From: Rhodoligotrophos defluvii
GTDB taxonomy: Bacteria; Pseudomonadota; Alphaproteobacteria; Rhizobiales; Im1
Assembly (NCBI RefSeq): GCF_005281615.1
Contig: NZ_SZZM01000001.1
Location: 1,521,455-1,585,454, forward strand
DNA: 64,000 bases
Direction: 5' to 3'
Within the stretch, counting starts at the first letter, position 1; every line of letters starts with the position of its first letter. The notes under the pieces were generated by a model. The model was given only the letters and a program-made list of their open reading frames with translations, did no database searches and was not told the origin of the DNA. Below are positions 56,843-64,000 of the stretch, piece after piece. The translations under genes and the position numbers were made by a program.

Positions 56843-57256
56843 TCACGTCGGCACGCGCCCGTCCAGATGCGGCAGCAGGACCACGCTTTCCTGCTCGTTG
56901 GGGTCGGTGCGGGCGATCACGGCGCTTGCCGGCTCGTCGCTGAGATTGGCCGGAAGGTGCGGCATGCCGGCGGGAATGTAGAAGAGGTCTCCAGCCTTGA
57001 CGACCACGTGCTGCTCGAGCTCGTCGCCAAACCAAGTGTGGACCTCGCCGCTCAGCACATAGATCGCGGTCTCGTGATTCTCGTGGAGATGCGCCTTGGC
57101 GCGGCCGCCGGGCGGCATCGTGAGGAGATGCATGCAGATGCCCGAGGACCCGACCGTTTCCGCGGCGATCCCTTGGAAATAGCTGAGGCCCTGCTTGCCG
57201 TCATAGGTATGGGTCGGGCGAACGATGCGGCAGGTGGGTTTCGATGGAGTGGCCAA
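56843..57256 (-). CDS. Cupin domain protein
   Basis: A 137-residue single-domain cupin. The TTG start at 57256 follows GGAGG by six bases and gives MATPSKPTCRIVRPTHTY; an ATG at 57277 lacks a ribosome site. The cupin metal motif is AHLHENHETAIYVLSGE and the second motif AGDLFYIPAGMPHLPAN. Such proteins may be sugar or carboxylate-binding enzymes or sensors. It converges with the serine hydrolase gene and is divergent from the GNAT gene. Confidence 0.8.
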   Translation of the reverse strand: MATPSKPTCRIVRPTHTYDGKQGLSYFQGIAAETVGSSGICMHLLTMPPGGRAKAHLHENHETAIYVLSGEVHTWFGDELEQHVVVKAGDLFYIPAGMPHLPANLSDEPASAVIARTDPNEQESVVLLPHLDGRVPT

Positions 57257-57360
57257 AAGGATCCTCCATATCCACATAGTGAATCGGAATAGAAGCCTAG
57301 AACGGGTCCGGTCTGGCCGCAATGCTGCCGGCCAGATCGCAGTGGAAGAGGAGATCGGTC

Positions 57361-57645
57361 GTGAGCGGCGAGGTGCGGGACAATCCGGACAGGAGCAGGT
57401 TCGAGCTCGAGGTCGATGGGCAGATCGTTCGCGCCGATTACCGCCGGCACGGCTCCAGTGTCATCATCACCCATGTGGAAGCACCGCCGTCGCTTCGTGG
57501 CACCGGAGCGGCCGACCGCCTCATGAGAGGTATCGTGGCCATGGCCGAGCAGGAGGACTGGCAGCTCGTGCCGGTCTGCGGCTATGCGGCCGCCTGGCTG
57601 CGGCATCACGCCCGCCGGCGCGAGCGCAGGGGCACAAGCCAGTAG
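57361..57645 (+). CDS. Small GNAT family protein (YjdJ type)
   Basis: 94 residues from GTG 57361, which follows GAGGAG. RFELEVDGQIVRADYRRHGSS, ITHVEAPPSLRGTGAADRLM and the C-terminal LVPVCGYAAAWLRHH match the one-domain YjdJ-type N-acetyltransferases, of unknown function; the RGTGAA segment is the acetyl-CoA loop. It ends 3 bases before the convergent GST gene. Confidence 0.8.
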   Translation: MSGEVRDNPDRSRFELEVDGQIVRADYRRHGSSVIITHVEAPPSLRGTGAADRLMRGIVAMAEQEDWQLVPVCGYAAAWLRHHARRRERRGTSQ

Positions 57646-57648
57646 GGG

Positions 57649-58341
57649 CTAATCCTGTACAGCGGCGTGAATGGACTGGCAGTGCTTCACGAGATGGGGC
57701 TGGGTGAGCAGGAAGCGCTTCAGCGGCGTGTCGATGTCATAGAAATACACGTTGGCGATGAAACCATAGAGCGCCGCATCGATGCTTCGGGCCTTCGGGC
57801 CGAAGAAGAAGCCGGTCTGCGGCAACAGTCGCGCCAGCACCTGCAGGTCCGCCAGGCCCTTTTCATAGACCGCCGGCGGGTCGTAGCGGCCGATGCCCTG
57901 ATAGTGATAACGCTGAAAATTGTACTGCTGCGCCGCTTCGAGCGCTTCCGGGGTGATCTCCGCATGGGTCCGTAATAGGGCATCCCTGAACAGCGGCCAG
58001 AAGGCCGGGTCCTTCCAGCGGGAATAGGACATCACCCAATAGAGATTATCGAGCGTGCGATTAACCAGCAGCCCCATATCCCGTTGCTGCTGCGTAAGCC
58101 CGTGATCGATGTCCAGCCCATGGCGAGTGGTCAGATGGGCGATGATGGCGTCGCTGTCGCCGATGGTCTCGCCATCATCCACAATGAAGGGCAGCTGTCC
58201 GCGAGGCGCCTTGCGCGTGTCCATCACGTGCTCGTGCCGGAACGGCAGCCGGCACAGTTTCAGGAAGGCAAAGATCTTGAGCCCAAAAGGATTGTTGTCG
58301 GCGACCCCGAACAGGCCGGGATAGGAATAGAGGGTCAGCAT
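57649..58341 (-). CDS. Glutathione S-transferase-like protein
   Basis: A 230-residue protein with an N-terminal thioredoxin-like GST domain (MLTLYSYPGLFGVADNNPFG to GDSDAIIAHL) and a helical C-terminal domain with SIDAALYGFIANVYFY. This form resembles the GST_N_4/metaxin-like group found in proteobacteria. No known catalytic Cys/Tyr is obvious. ATG 58341 is the start matching the family; the frame extends to 58434. Confidence 0.83.
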   Translation of the reverse strand: MLTLYSYPGLFGVADNNPFGLKIFAFLKLCRLPFRHEHVMDTRKAPRGQLPFIVDDGETIGDSDAIIAHLTTRHGLDIDHGLTQQQRDMGLLVNRTLDNLYWVMSYSRWKDPAFWPLFRDALLRTHAEITPEALEAAQQYNFQRYHYQGIGRYDPPAVYEKGLADLQVLARLLPQTGFFFGPKARSIDAALYGFIANVYFYDIDTPLKRFLLTQPHLVKHCQSIHAAVQD

Positions 58342-58433
58342 CTCAGCCCCTTCGCACTGCCATGGACGACCATCCACCTCTGTGATAGCGCAAAATTGCC
58401 CGACCGTGTCGCCAGAACCTGGAGAGGTTCCCA

Positions 58434-58766
58434 ATGAAAATACCGGAGACGCCGTTTACCATCGCGAACTGGGCCGAGCTGCCGGCAGCGGTCTATCCCG
58501 GCGAGACGGGGCAGGCCGAGTGGCGGGAGATCAATGTCGGTGACCTTAGGATCAGGCAGGTAGATTACTCACCAGACTATGTCGCCGATCACTGGTGCGA
58601 CCGCGGCCACGTTCTCTACGTGCTGAGCGGCGAACTCGTCGTGGAGCTGAAGGACGGCCGCTCGTTCACGCTTCTGCCGGGCACCAGCTTCCACGTGTCG
58701 GATTATGGCGACGCGCCCCACCGGGCCTGTTCCCGGCAGGGCGCGCAGGTGTTCATCGTCGATTGA
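58434..58766 (+). CDS. DHCW-motif cupin-fold protein
   Basis: 110 residues, opening MKIPETPFTIANWAELPA, with the signature VADHWCDRGHVLYVLSGELV that gives the family its name, and a second cupin motif PGTSFHVSDYGDAPHRA. Function unknown. It is divergent from the GST gene with 92 bases between their starts and is convergent with the ureohydrolase gene 5 bases away. Confidence 0.85.
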   Translation: MKIPETPFTIANWAELPAAVYPGETGQAEWREINVGDLRIRQVDYSPDYVADHWCDRGHVLYVLSGELVVELKDGRSFTLLPGTSFHVSDYGDAPHRACSRQGAQVFIVD

Positions 58767-58771
58767 GTAGG

Positions 58772-59734
58772 TTATCGCCTGGGCACATCTCCTGCGCGTT
58801 CGCGCTCCTTCAAGGCAAAGCCGATGAGGTCGAGGATGATACGGGCAGCCACCTGGCCCGTGAGGCCAGAGGTGTCGTAGCAGGGCGCCACTTCGACAAG
58901 GTCGAAGCCGATCACCTTGCCCTTCTTGGCGATGCCTTCGAGCAGCGCATTCACCTCGTCATAATAGAGGCCGCCGGGCGATGGCGTTCCCGTGCCCCAG
59001 GCGATCGACGGGTCAATGCCGTCGATATCGATGGTCACATAGTACTTGTCGCATTGGGGAATGCGGTTGACGGTTTCCTCGATGCCGACGGCGCGCATTT
59101 CCTTCGGGCTCATGATCACGCTGCCATAAGCGCGCGCCGCATCGAAATCCACACGCCCGCTCGACCCGATGCCGCGGATACCGAGCTGCGCCATGCCGGT
59201 GACATGATCCATTTCAGAGGCACGCCGCATGGGGCTGCCATGGCCGAAGCGCTGGCCGGCCCGTTCGTCGACGAAATCGAGATGCGCATCGATCTGGATG
59301 ATGCCGAAGGGGCCGTGATCGGCCAAGCCCTGCAGGATCGGAATGGTCACCGCGTGATCACCGCCGATGCCCACCACCATGCCGCCGCGATCGGCAATGG
59401 CCTTCACCGCCTCGCGGGTGTTCTCGAAACAAGCCTGCAGGTCGCCATGCACCATGTCCACGTCACCGCAATCGACGATGCGCCATGGCGGACCGAGATA
59501 GACATCGTCCCGCTCCGGGTCGTAGGAGCCGGCAAGACCGAAGGAATAGATCGAGGATGAATCGCGCACGCCGCGAGGGCCCATCTTGGCGCCCGAGCGA
59601 TACTGGGTGGTCATGTCGAACGGGATGCCGAGGATGCCCACATCGGCATCGAAGCTCGAAAGATCGGTAACGATGGGGAACTTCCCGAAGGATGTAATGC
59701 CCGTATAGGGCAGGTTGAGTTTCGGCCTAGCCAT
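58772..59734 (-). CDS. Agmatinase-family ureohydrolase
   Basis: 320 residues with all metal-binding motifs: GGDHAVT (His 127), DAHLDFVD (Asp 149, His 151, Asp 153) and DIDGIDP (Asp 236, Asp 238), plus a late Glu in LVEVAPCYD. The family releases urea from guanidino compounds such as agmatine, guanidinobutyrate or guanidine. The loop AWGTGTPSPGG differs from the common APGTGTP, so the substrate cannot be assigned. It is the downstream gene of the leftward amino-acid transporter set. Confidence 0.9.
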   Translation of the reverse strand: MARPKLNLPYTGITSFGKFPIVTDLSSFDADVGILGIPFDMTTQYRSGAKMGPRGVRDSSSIYSFGLAGSYDPERDDVYLGPPWRIVDCGDVDMVHGDLQACFENTREAVKAIADRGGMVVGIGGDHAVTIPILQGLADHGPFGIIQIDAHLDFVDERAGQRFGHGSPMRRASEMDHVTGMAQLGIRGIGSSGRVDFDAARAYGSVIMSPKEMRAVGIEETVNRIPQCDKYYVTIDIDGIDPSIAWGTGTPSPGGLYYDEVNALLEGIAKKGKVIGFDLVEVAPCYDTSGLTGQVAARIILDLIGFALKERERAGDVPRR

Positions 59735-59758
59735 TGTAGAGGGTCCTCCCTGGTTGGA

Positions 59759-60454
59759 TCAGTGAATGGTCGCGATCTGCTCGCGACCGCGTTCGAGACG
59801 GCGGAATGTGCTGGTTCGGCGTTCAATGAGGTCGAGAGCTGCGGCAACGGCTGCCGTGAGGGCCCAATAGAGAAGCGCGATGGTCAGGAAAACTTCGGCC
59901 GGGGCGAAGGTGCGGCCGATGATCATCTGCGAGACATAGGTGAGTTCGGCCACGGTGATGATCGACAGCACCGCCGATTCCTTGATCAGGGTGATGGTCA
60001 GATTGGCCGAGGCGGGAATGAGATAGCCGAGGAACTGCGGGAAGATCACCTTGCGGAAGGCGAGCCAGCGATGCATGCCGAGCGCGGTTGCAGCCTCGCG
60101 CTGGCCCGCTGGCACAGACAGGATCGCCCCGCGCACGATCTCCGCGAAATAGCCGCTCGCATAGAGCGCCAGCATCGCCACGCCCACCACCTGCGGGCTC
60201 AGGCGGACACCGAGGAAGGGCAGGCCGAAGAACACCAAAAAGATCTGGATCAGAAACGGGATGTTGCGCACCAGCTCGATGAGCGCGATCGCCGGGACAG
60301 CAAGCACGCGGCGGCCCGACAGAACGGCCAGGGCGAGCACGACACCGCCGAGGAAGCCCAACGGCAGTGCGGCTGCGCAGATCGCCACCGTGACCAGCAG
60401 GCCTTGGGCGAACAGCCCGGCATTGTCCAGGATGACGGACGGATCGAAGGTCAT
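59759..60454 (-). CDS. Polar amino acid ABC transporter permease
   Basis: 231-residue His/Glu/Gln/Arg-type permease (HisM/GlnP family) with about five helices and the EAA loop EAATALGMHRWLAFRKVIFP. It overlaps the second permease by 4 bases and ends 24 bases before the ureohydrolase start. The frame extends upstream to 61081 within the other permease. Confidence 0.93.
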   Translation of the reverse strand: MTFDPSVILDNAGLFAQGLLVTVAICAAALPLGFLGGVVLALAVLSGRRVLAVPAIALIELVRNIPFLIQIFLVFFGLPFLGVRLSPQVVGVAMLALYASGYFAEIVRGAILSVPAGQREAATALGMHRWLAFRKVIFPQFLGYLIPASANLTITLIKESAVLSIITVAELTYVSQMIIGRTFAPAEVFLTIALLYWALTAAVAAALDLIERRTSTFRRLERGREQIATIH

Positions 60455-61116
60455 GCGCGCACCGCACGCATGCGGGCGTCCACCCGGCGCGTCAGCATGC
60501 TCAGGCTGAACAGCATGACGAAATAGAGCACGGCGGCGAGCGCGAAGGCTTGGATCGGTTGATAGGTGAAATTCATCACGTTCTGGGCCGTGCGGGTGAG
60601 CTCGACCACGGTGATGACCGAGAGCAGGGGCGACGCCTTCACCAGCATGGTGAACTCGTTCATCAATGGTGGAATGGTGAGCCGCAGCACTTGCGGCAGG
60701 ATCACTCGCATCCACATGATGCCGCGCGGCACGGCCAGCGCCTTGGCCGCCTCGTACTGTCCGGCGGGCACGGCGCTCAGGCCCGCCCGAATGATCTCGG
60801 TGATGAAGGCGGCGCTGTTGAGGCTCAGCGCCAGCACGCCCGCAACCAGCGGCGGCAGGTCTATGCCGGTGAGTCCCGGCAGGCCGTAATAGACCAGGAA
60901 GATCTGCACCAGGATGGGCGTGCCGCGGATGAAGCTCATATAGGTCTTGGCCAGCCAGCGCAGCGGGGCCCATGGCGCCGCGCGCATGACGGTCAGCCCC
61001 ACGCCGAAGACGATGCCGAACAGGCCCCCCAGGAGGGAAACCAGCAGCGTGACCACCGCCCCTTGCAGGAACAGCGGCCATTCGGCCAGCGTGGCGCTGA
61101 TCTGGAAGCCAGCCAT
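60451..61116 (-). CDS. Polar amino acid ABC transporter permease
   Basis: 221-residue HisM/GlnP-type permease with EAAKALAVPRGIMWMRVILP as EAA loop and PLMNEFTMLVKASPLLSVI. It pairs with the downstream permease as a heterodimer. The ATPase gene normally found with such permeases is absent from this run. Confidence 0.93.
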   Translation of the reverse strand: MAGFQISATLAEWPLFLQGAVVTLLVSLLGGLFGIVFGVGLTVMRAAPWAPLRWLAKTYMSFIRGTPILVQIFLVYYGLPGLTGIDLPPLVAGVLALSLNSAAFITEIIRAGLSAVPAGQYEAAKALAVPRGIMWMRVILPQVLRLTIPPLMNEFTMLVKASPLLSVITVVELTRTAQNVMNFTYQPIQAFALAAVLYFVMLFSLSMLTRRVDARMRAVRA

Positions 61117-61171
61117 GAGACCTGCCTCAGGCGCAGCCGCGCCCCGATGGGAAGCGGCTCAACGCCCGCCC

Positions 61172-62020
61172 TCAGAGCGCGCCTTCCGGCAGATAGCCTT
61201 CCTTGGGCGTGGCGAAGGTGAAGCCGAACCACTTCATCTGCCACTCCTTCAGCTTGCCGCTGTCGTTCAGCTCGTCGATCTTGGTGTTCAGGTAATCGCG
61301 CACGTCCTGATCCTCCGGGCGGGTCACCCAGGCGAGATACTGAGGCTCGCCGATCGTGCCCACCACGCGGAAGGTGTCCGGCTGCTTCTTCATCAGCACC
61401 GCCGCGGTTGGCGAGGCGAGCACGATCGCGTCTACCTGCCCCGAGGCGAGCGCTACATGGGTTTCGGGGAATGCGGTGTAGAGCTTGAGCTCGCCGTAGC
61501 CGTCGCCCCCCTTCTCCTTCAGCGACGCGCTGTGCGCCTCGGCCACCGGCTGCGGTGAAGAGGCCATCTGCGTGGCCACCACCTTGCCGTTGAGATCATC
61601 GGGGCTCTTGATGCTGTCGTCGTCGGCGCGCACCACGATCACATTATCGAAGCTGCCGATCGGGCGGGTATAGGCGTACTTGGCCGCACGCTCCGCATTG
61701 ATGCCCACCGACGTGGCAACGAAGTCGAACTTCTTGGCGAGCAGGCCGGGCAGGATGCCCTGGAACGGCAGGTTCAGCTGGTTCAGCTCGACCCCGAGAT
61801 CCGCGACGATATAGTCGAGGATATCCTTGTTGTAGCCGACGATCTTGCCGTCCTGCACGAACTCGAAGGGCTCCAGCGCCGCCTCGGTGCCGACGGTGAG
61901 CTTGCCGCGTTCCTTGATCTCGGCGAGAAGGCCCTCTGCCTGGGCCGCGCCGATCGTGGACAGGGCGACCAATAGACCGGCGACCGCCGCAATTCCGTTT
62001 CGAAGTGTTCGCGCGATCAT
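61172..62020 (-). CDS. Polar amino acid ABC transporter binding protein (family 3)
   Basis: 282 residues with a Sec signal peptide (RNGIAAVAGLLVALSTIG, cleavage after AQA) and SBP family 3 motifs: GKLTVGTEAALEPFEF, GYNKDILDYIVADLG and LPGLLAKKFDFVATSVGI. Family members bind glutamine, arginine, ornithine or opines. It is 55 bases upstream of the first permease and its start overlaps the Lrp stop by four bases. Confidence 0.93.
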   Translation of the reverse strand: MIARTLRNGIAAVAGLLVALSTIGAAQAEGLLAEIKERGKLTVGTEAALEPFEFVQDGKIVGYNKDILDYIVADLGVELNQLNLPFQGILPGLLAKKFDFVATSVGINAERAAKYAYTRPIGSFDNVIVVRADDDSIKSPDDLNGKVVATQMASSPQPVAEAHSASLKEKGGDGYGELKLYTAFPETHVALASGQVDAIVLASPTAAVLMKKQPDTFRVVGTIGEPQYLAWVTRPEDQDVRDYLNTKIDELNDSGKLKEWQMKWFGFTFATPKEGYLPEGAL

Positions 62021-62550
62021 GTCTTCCTCCTCCCGGCAAAACTGGCGACAAATCTTGCCGCCTCTTCTTTCAGCGCGTGCGTATCCTTGATCACGCCGTG
62101 ATGCTTGTAGACGCGGCCGATCATGAAGCTTTCGGTGTCATTGATGCCTTCCACGGTCTTCAGTTCGTCGAGCAGAAAGCTGTGCAGCTCGGCGGTTGAG
62201 CCAAGAGTAAGCTCGATGATGAGGTCATAGGGGCCGGTCATCGAGTAGACCCGCTCGACGAAATCGTAGGAGGCAAGCCGCGCCGCCACCTCGTCCAGGT
62301 GCTTGCGCGCGACCTCCAGGCCGATGATGGCCGCCACGCCCTTGCCGCGGCGCAACGGGTCGGTCATCGCCTTCACCGCGATCACCCCATCATCGATCAG
62401 CCGGCGCAGCTTCTTGCGCGCGGTCGCTTCCGTGACACCCACGCGCCGCGCCAGCTCCACCGTCGACAGGCGGCCGTCCGTGCTGAGCGCCCGCACGATC
62501 GCCTGCTCCACCGCATCGAGCTCGCCGGCTATATCGGTTTCCAGCATCAT
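62017..62550 (-). CDS. Lrp/AsnC family transcriptional regulator
   Basis: 177 residues with an N-terminal winged helix (TVELARRVGVTEATARKKL) and a RAM effector-binding domain (FVERVYSMTGPYDLIIELTL). It is translationally coupled to the binding-protein gene, so it is likely the local regulator of the transporter/ureohydrolase set, responding to an amino acid or related compound. A weak TTGACG-N17-CTAGTT promoter-like pair is on the minus strand upstream (about 62.6 kb). Confidence 0.92.
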   Translation of the reverse strand: MMLETDIAGELDAVEQAIVRALSTDGRLSTVELARRVGVTEATARKKLRRLIDDGVIAVKAMTDPLRRGKGVAAIIGLEVARKHLDEVAARLASYDFVERVYSMTGPYDLIIELTLGSTAELHSFLLDELKTVEGINDTESFMIGRVYKHHGVIKDTHALKEEAARFVASFAGRRKT

Positions 62551-62621
62551 TCCGGCCAGTAATTACGCCTTTCAGGCAATCAAACTAGCCAATTGTGCCG
62601 CAATCCGTCAATCCATCCGCT

Positions 62622-63857
62622 CTATTTTCCTGCAGCAAACTCCTCGAGAATGGTGCCGGTGGCCTCTGCCATCACCCGCAAGCCGGCGACGATGTCATCG
62701 GGAGCGGTGTCTTCCTCGGGCGTGTGGCTGCGGCCGCCTATGCTGGGCACGAACAGCATGCCGGCCGGAATCTGGCTGGCCATGCTCATGGCATCGTGGC
62801 CGGCGCCGCTCGGCATCGTTCTGGAGCTGAGCTGCAGGCGTTGCGCCGCCCGGGTCAGATGGCCGATCATGCTCGGTGCCATGGCGGCCGACGGCTCGCC
62901 TCCGGCCAGCACCACCGATCCGGTGGCGCGGGCTTGTGCAGCCGCGACTTGAGCGAGCTCGGGCATGGCCGCCTCGATCCGGTCGAGCGCCTCGAGCGAC
63001 GGGCTACGATACTCGACCAGCAGCTCGGCCCGCTCCGGCACCACGTTGAAGGCCCCCGGCGCGATCTTGGCTCCACCCAGGTTGAACACGGTGTTTGGCC
63101 CGCCATGGGTCTGCACGAAGTCGCGGAAGGCGGTGGCGAAGGCAAACATGGCCTGGGCCGCATCGGACCTGGCGGCCATGGGCGTGGTGCCTGCATGGTC
63201 CGCGCGCCCGTGAAAGGTTGCCCGCGCCCGACGGATGCCGACGATCTCCGTCACGATGCCAACGGCACGGCCTTCGCTTTCCAGCACCGGCCCCTGCTCG
63301 ATATGAATCTCGATATAGCCGGCGTGCCGCTGCGGATCGATCCGGGCGATCTCGGCGTCGGCAAGGCCGGCGGCAGCCCGCGCTTCAGCAAGCGTGCGTC
63401 CGTCCGCGCCCTTCGCTTGAGCCACCTCATCCCAGGTGAGCGAGCCGCCGAACACGCGGCTGCCGAGCAGCGACACGATCGTGCCTTCCTCATCGCTGAA
63501 CGACACCACCCCGATGCCGACCGGACCGGGCGCGCCGGCAGCCATGAAGGCGCGGGCGATCTCCAGCCCTGTCATGACGCCGAGGGCGCCATCGAGCCAA
63601 CCGCCCATGGGCACCGTATCGGTATGGGAGCCGATCAGCAGATAGCGCTCGGCTCCGGGCGTATAGCCGAACACATTGCCGATGCCGTCGATCGAGGCGT
63701 CGAGGCCGGCTTGCTCCATGCGGTCACGCAGCCAGCGGCGCGCCGCCATATCCTCTTCGCTCAAGGCGAGGCGGCTGCCGCCCTTGCCCACATTGCCGAT
63801 GGTGGAAAGCTCTTTCAGGTCGCGCAGCAGCCGTGCGCCGTCGACATTCAGGTTCAT
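62622..63857 (-). CDS. M20 family hydrolase, allantoate amidohydrolase/N-carbamoyl-amino-acid hydrolase type
   Basis: 411 residues, opening MNLNVDGARLLRDLKELSTI. The HyuC/AllC signature GSHTDTVPMGGWLDGALGV (His 78, Asp 80, Asp 89), SDEEGT (Glu 123/124), EIHIEQGPVLE and RADHAGTTPMAAR are present. Such enzymes remove the carbamoyl or ureido group from N-carbamoyl amino acids, allantoate or ureidoglycolate. ATG 63857 follows GAGAGA. The neighbouring ureohydrolase, transporter and deiminase-like gene suggest nitrogen-rich substrates. Confidence 0.9.
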   Translation of the reverse strand: MNLNVDGARLLRDLKELSTIGNVGKGGSRLALSEEDMAARRWLRDRMEQAGLDASIDGIGNVFGYTPGAERYLLIGSHTDTVPMGGWLDGALGVMTGLEIARAFMAAGAPGPVGIGVVSFSDEEGTIVSLLGSRVFGGSLTWDEVAQAKGADGRTLAEARAAAGLADAEIARIDPQRHAGYIEIHIEQGPVLESEGRAVGIVTEIVGIRRARATFHGRADHAGTTPMAARSDAAQAMFAFATAFRDFVQTHGGPNTVFNLGGAKIAPGAFNVVPERAELLVEYRSPSLEALDRIEAAMPELAQVAAAQARATGSVVLAGGEPSAAMAPSMIGHLTRAAQRLQLSSRTMPSGAGHDAMSMASQIPAGMLFVPSIGGRSHTPEEDTAPDDIVAGLRVMAEATGTILEEFAAGK

Positions 63858-63869
63858 GACCAATTCTCT

Positions 63870-64000
63870 CTACAGTCGGATCAGGGGCTGGTGGGCGCAG
63901 CGGAATGAGCCGCCGACGCGATAGACGGCCTCGTAAGGCGTGCGGATCACTTCGAAGCCGCGTGCCTTCAGTTCGCCGGCGACGTAGTCGTGGGGCTCCT
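63870..64000 (-). CDS. Amidinotransferase/deiminase-fold protein, partial (N-terminus beyond right edge)
   Basis: The last 42 residues of a longer protein, ending in GGSFRCAHQPLIRL before TAG. A Gly-Gly...Cys near the C-terminus is the catalytic-cysteine pattern of the arginine deiminase/dimethylargininase/amidinotransferase fold. Upstream residues ELKARGFEVIRTPYEAVYR are compatible with that fold. Only the tail is visible, so family assignment is provisional. It sits 12 bases before the M20 gene on the same strand. Confidence 0.55.
   Translation of the reverse strand, partial: EPHDYVAGELKARGFEVIRTPYEAVYRVGGSFRCAHQPLIRL

Overview
The window is about 64 kb of GC-rich, densely coding chromosome from an alphaproteobacterium, most likely of the order Hyphomicrobiales (Rhizobiales). 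This rests on gene content: an MmcB-type DNA repair protein, a DUF1491 protein, the argB / pyrimidine 5'-nucleotidase / dapD / dapE / truA neighbourhood, abundant branched-chain-type (HAAT) ABC transporters paired with CoA ligases, and a rhizobial-style interspersed palindromic repeat near 46.2-46.3 kb. Most genes are tightly packed, many with ATGA-type 1-11 bp overlaps. No phage, transposase or CRISPR array was seen.

Left end (1-17.9 kb), mostly housekeeping: two tiny membrane proteins, a tRNA-Arg(CCG) plus a decayed 5' half copy of a similar tRNA, a DUF1491 protein, polA (3'-5' exonuclease residues replaced), pyrE, a methyltransferase, an EamA transporter, a class A penicillin-binding protein, mmcB, truA, then leftward dapD-dapE and argB-pyrimidine nucleotidase with an orphan RTX-like gene between them, and an ABC-2 exporter.

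Catabolic region A (18-32 kb): a leftward set (CoA-transferase, SCP2-type thiolase, HSD10-like dehydrogenase) is divergent from a rightward set (crotonase-fold protein, acyl-CoA dehydrogenase, TetR). A rightward operon follows: livG, acyl-CoA ligase, livH, livM, binding protein, livF. Similar TTGAC-N5/6-GTCAA palindromes lie in both promoter regions, suggesting one regulon for uptake, CoA activation and beta-oxidation-like cleavage of a (possibly alpha-branched) carboxylic acid.

Region B (32-35.8 kb): an FAD/NAD(P) oxidoreductase convergent on a Kef-type antiporter, and a LysE-family exporter. Region C (35.8-47 kb) is a second cluster with the same order livG-ligase-livH-livM-binding protein-livF, preceded by an AidB-like acyl-CoA dehydrogenase and an HpaB/4-hydroxybutyryl-CoA-dehydratase-family flavoprotein, behind a TetR gene and a near-perfect 19-bp palindrome.

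Region D (47-55.2 kb): a third HAAT transporter, a PuuE/PgdA-like polysaccharide-deacetylase-fold hydrolase, and two paralogous M20 hydrolases at either end; this looks like an uptake-and-hydrolysis module for an amide- or imide-type compound. Region E (55.2-58.8 kb) holds a beta-lactamase-fold serine hydrolase, two cupins, a small GNAT and a GST. Region F (58.8-64 kb): an agmatinase-family ureohydrolase, two polar amino-acid ABC permeases, a binding protein, an Lrp regulator, an AllC/HyuC-type M20 hydrolase and the C-terminal end of a probable amidinotransferase/deiminase-fold protein. This resembles a guanidino- or ureido-compound catabolic locus whose transporter ATPase is not inside the window.
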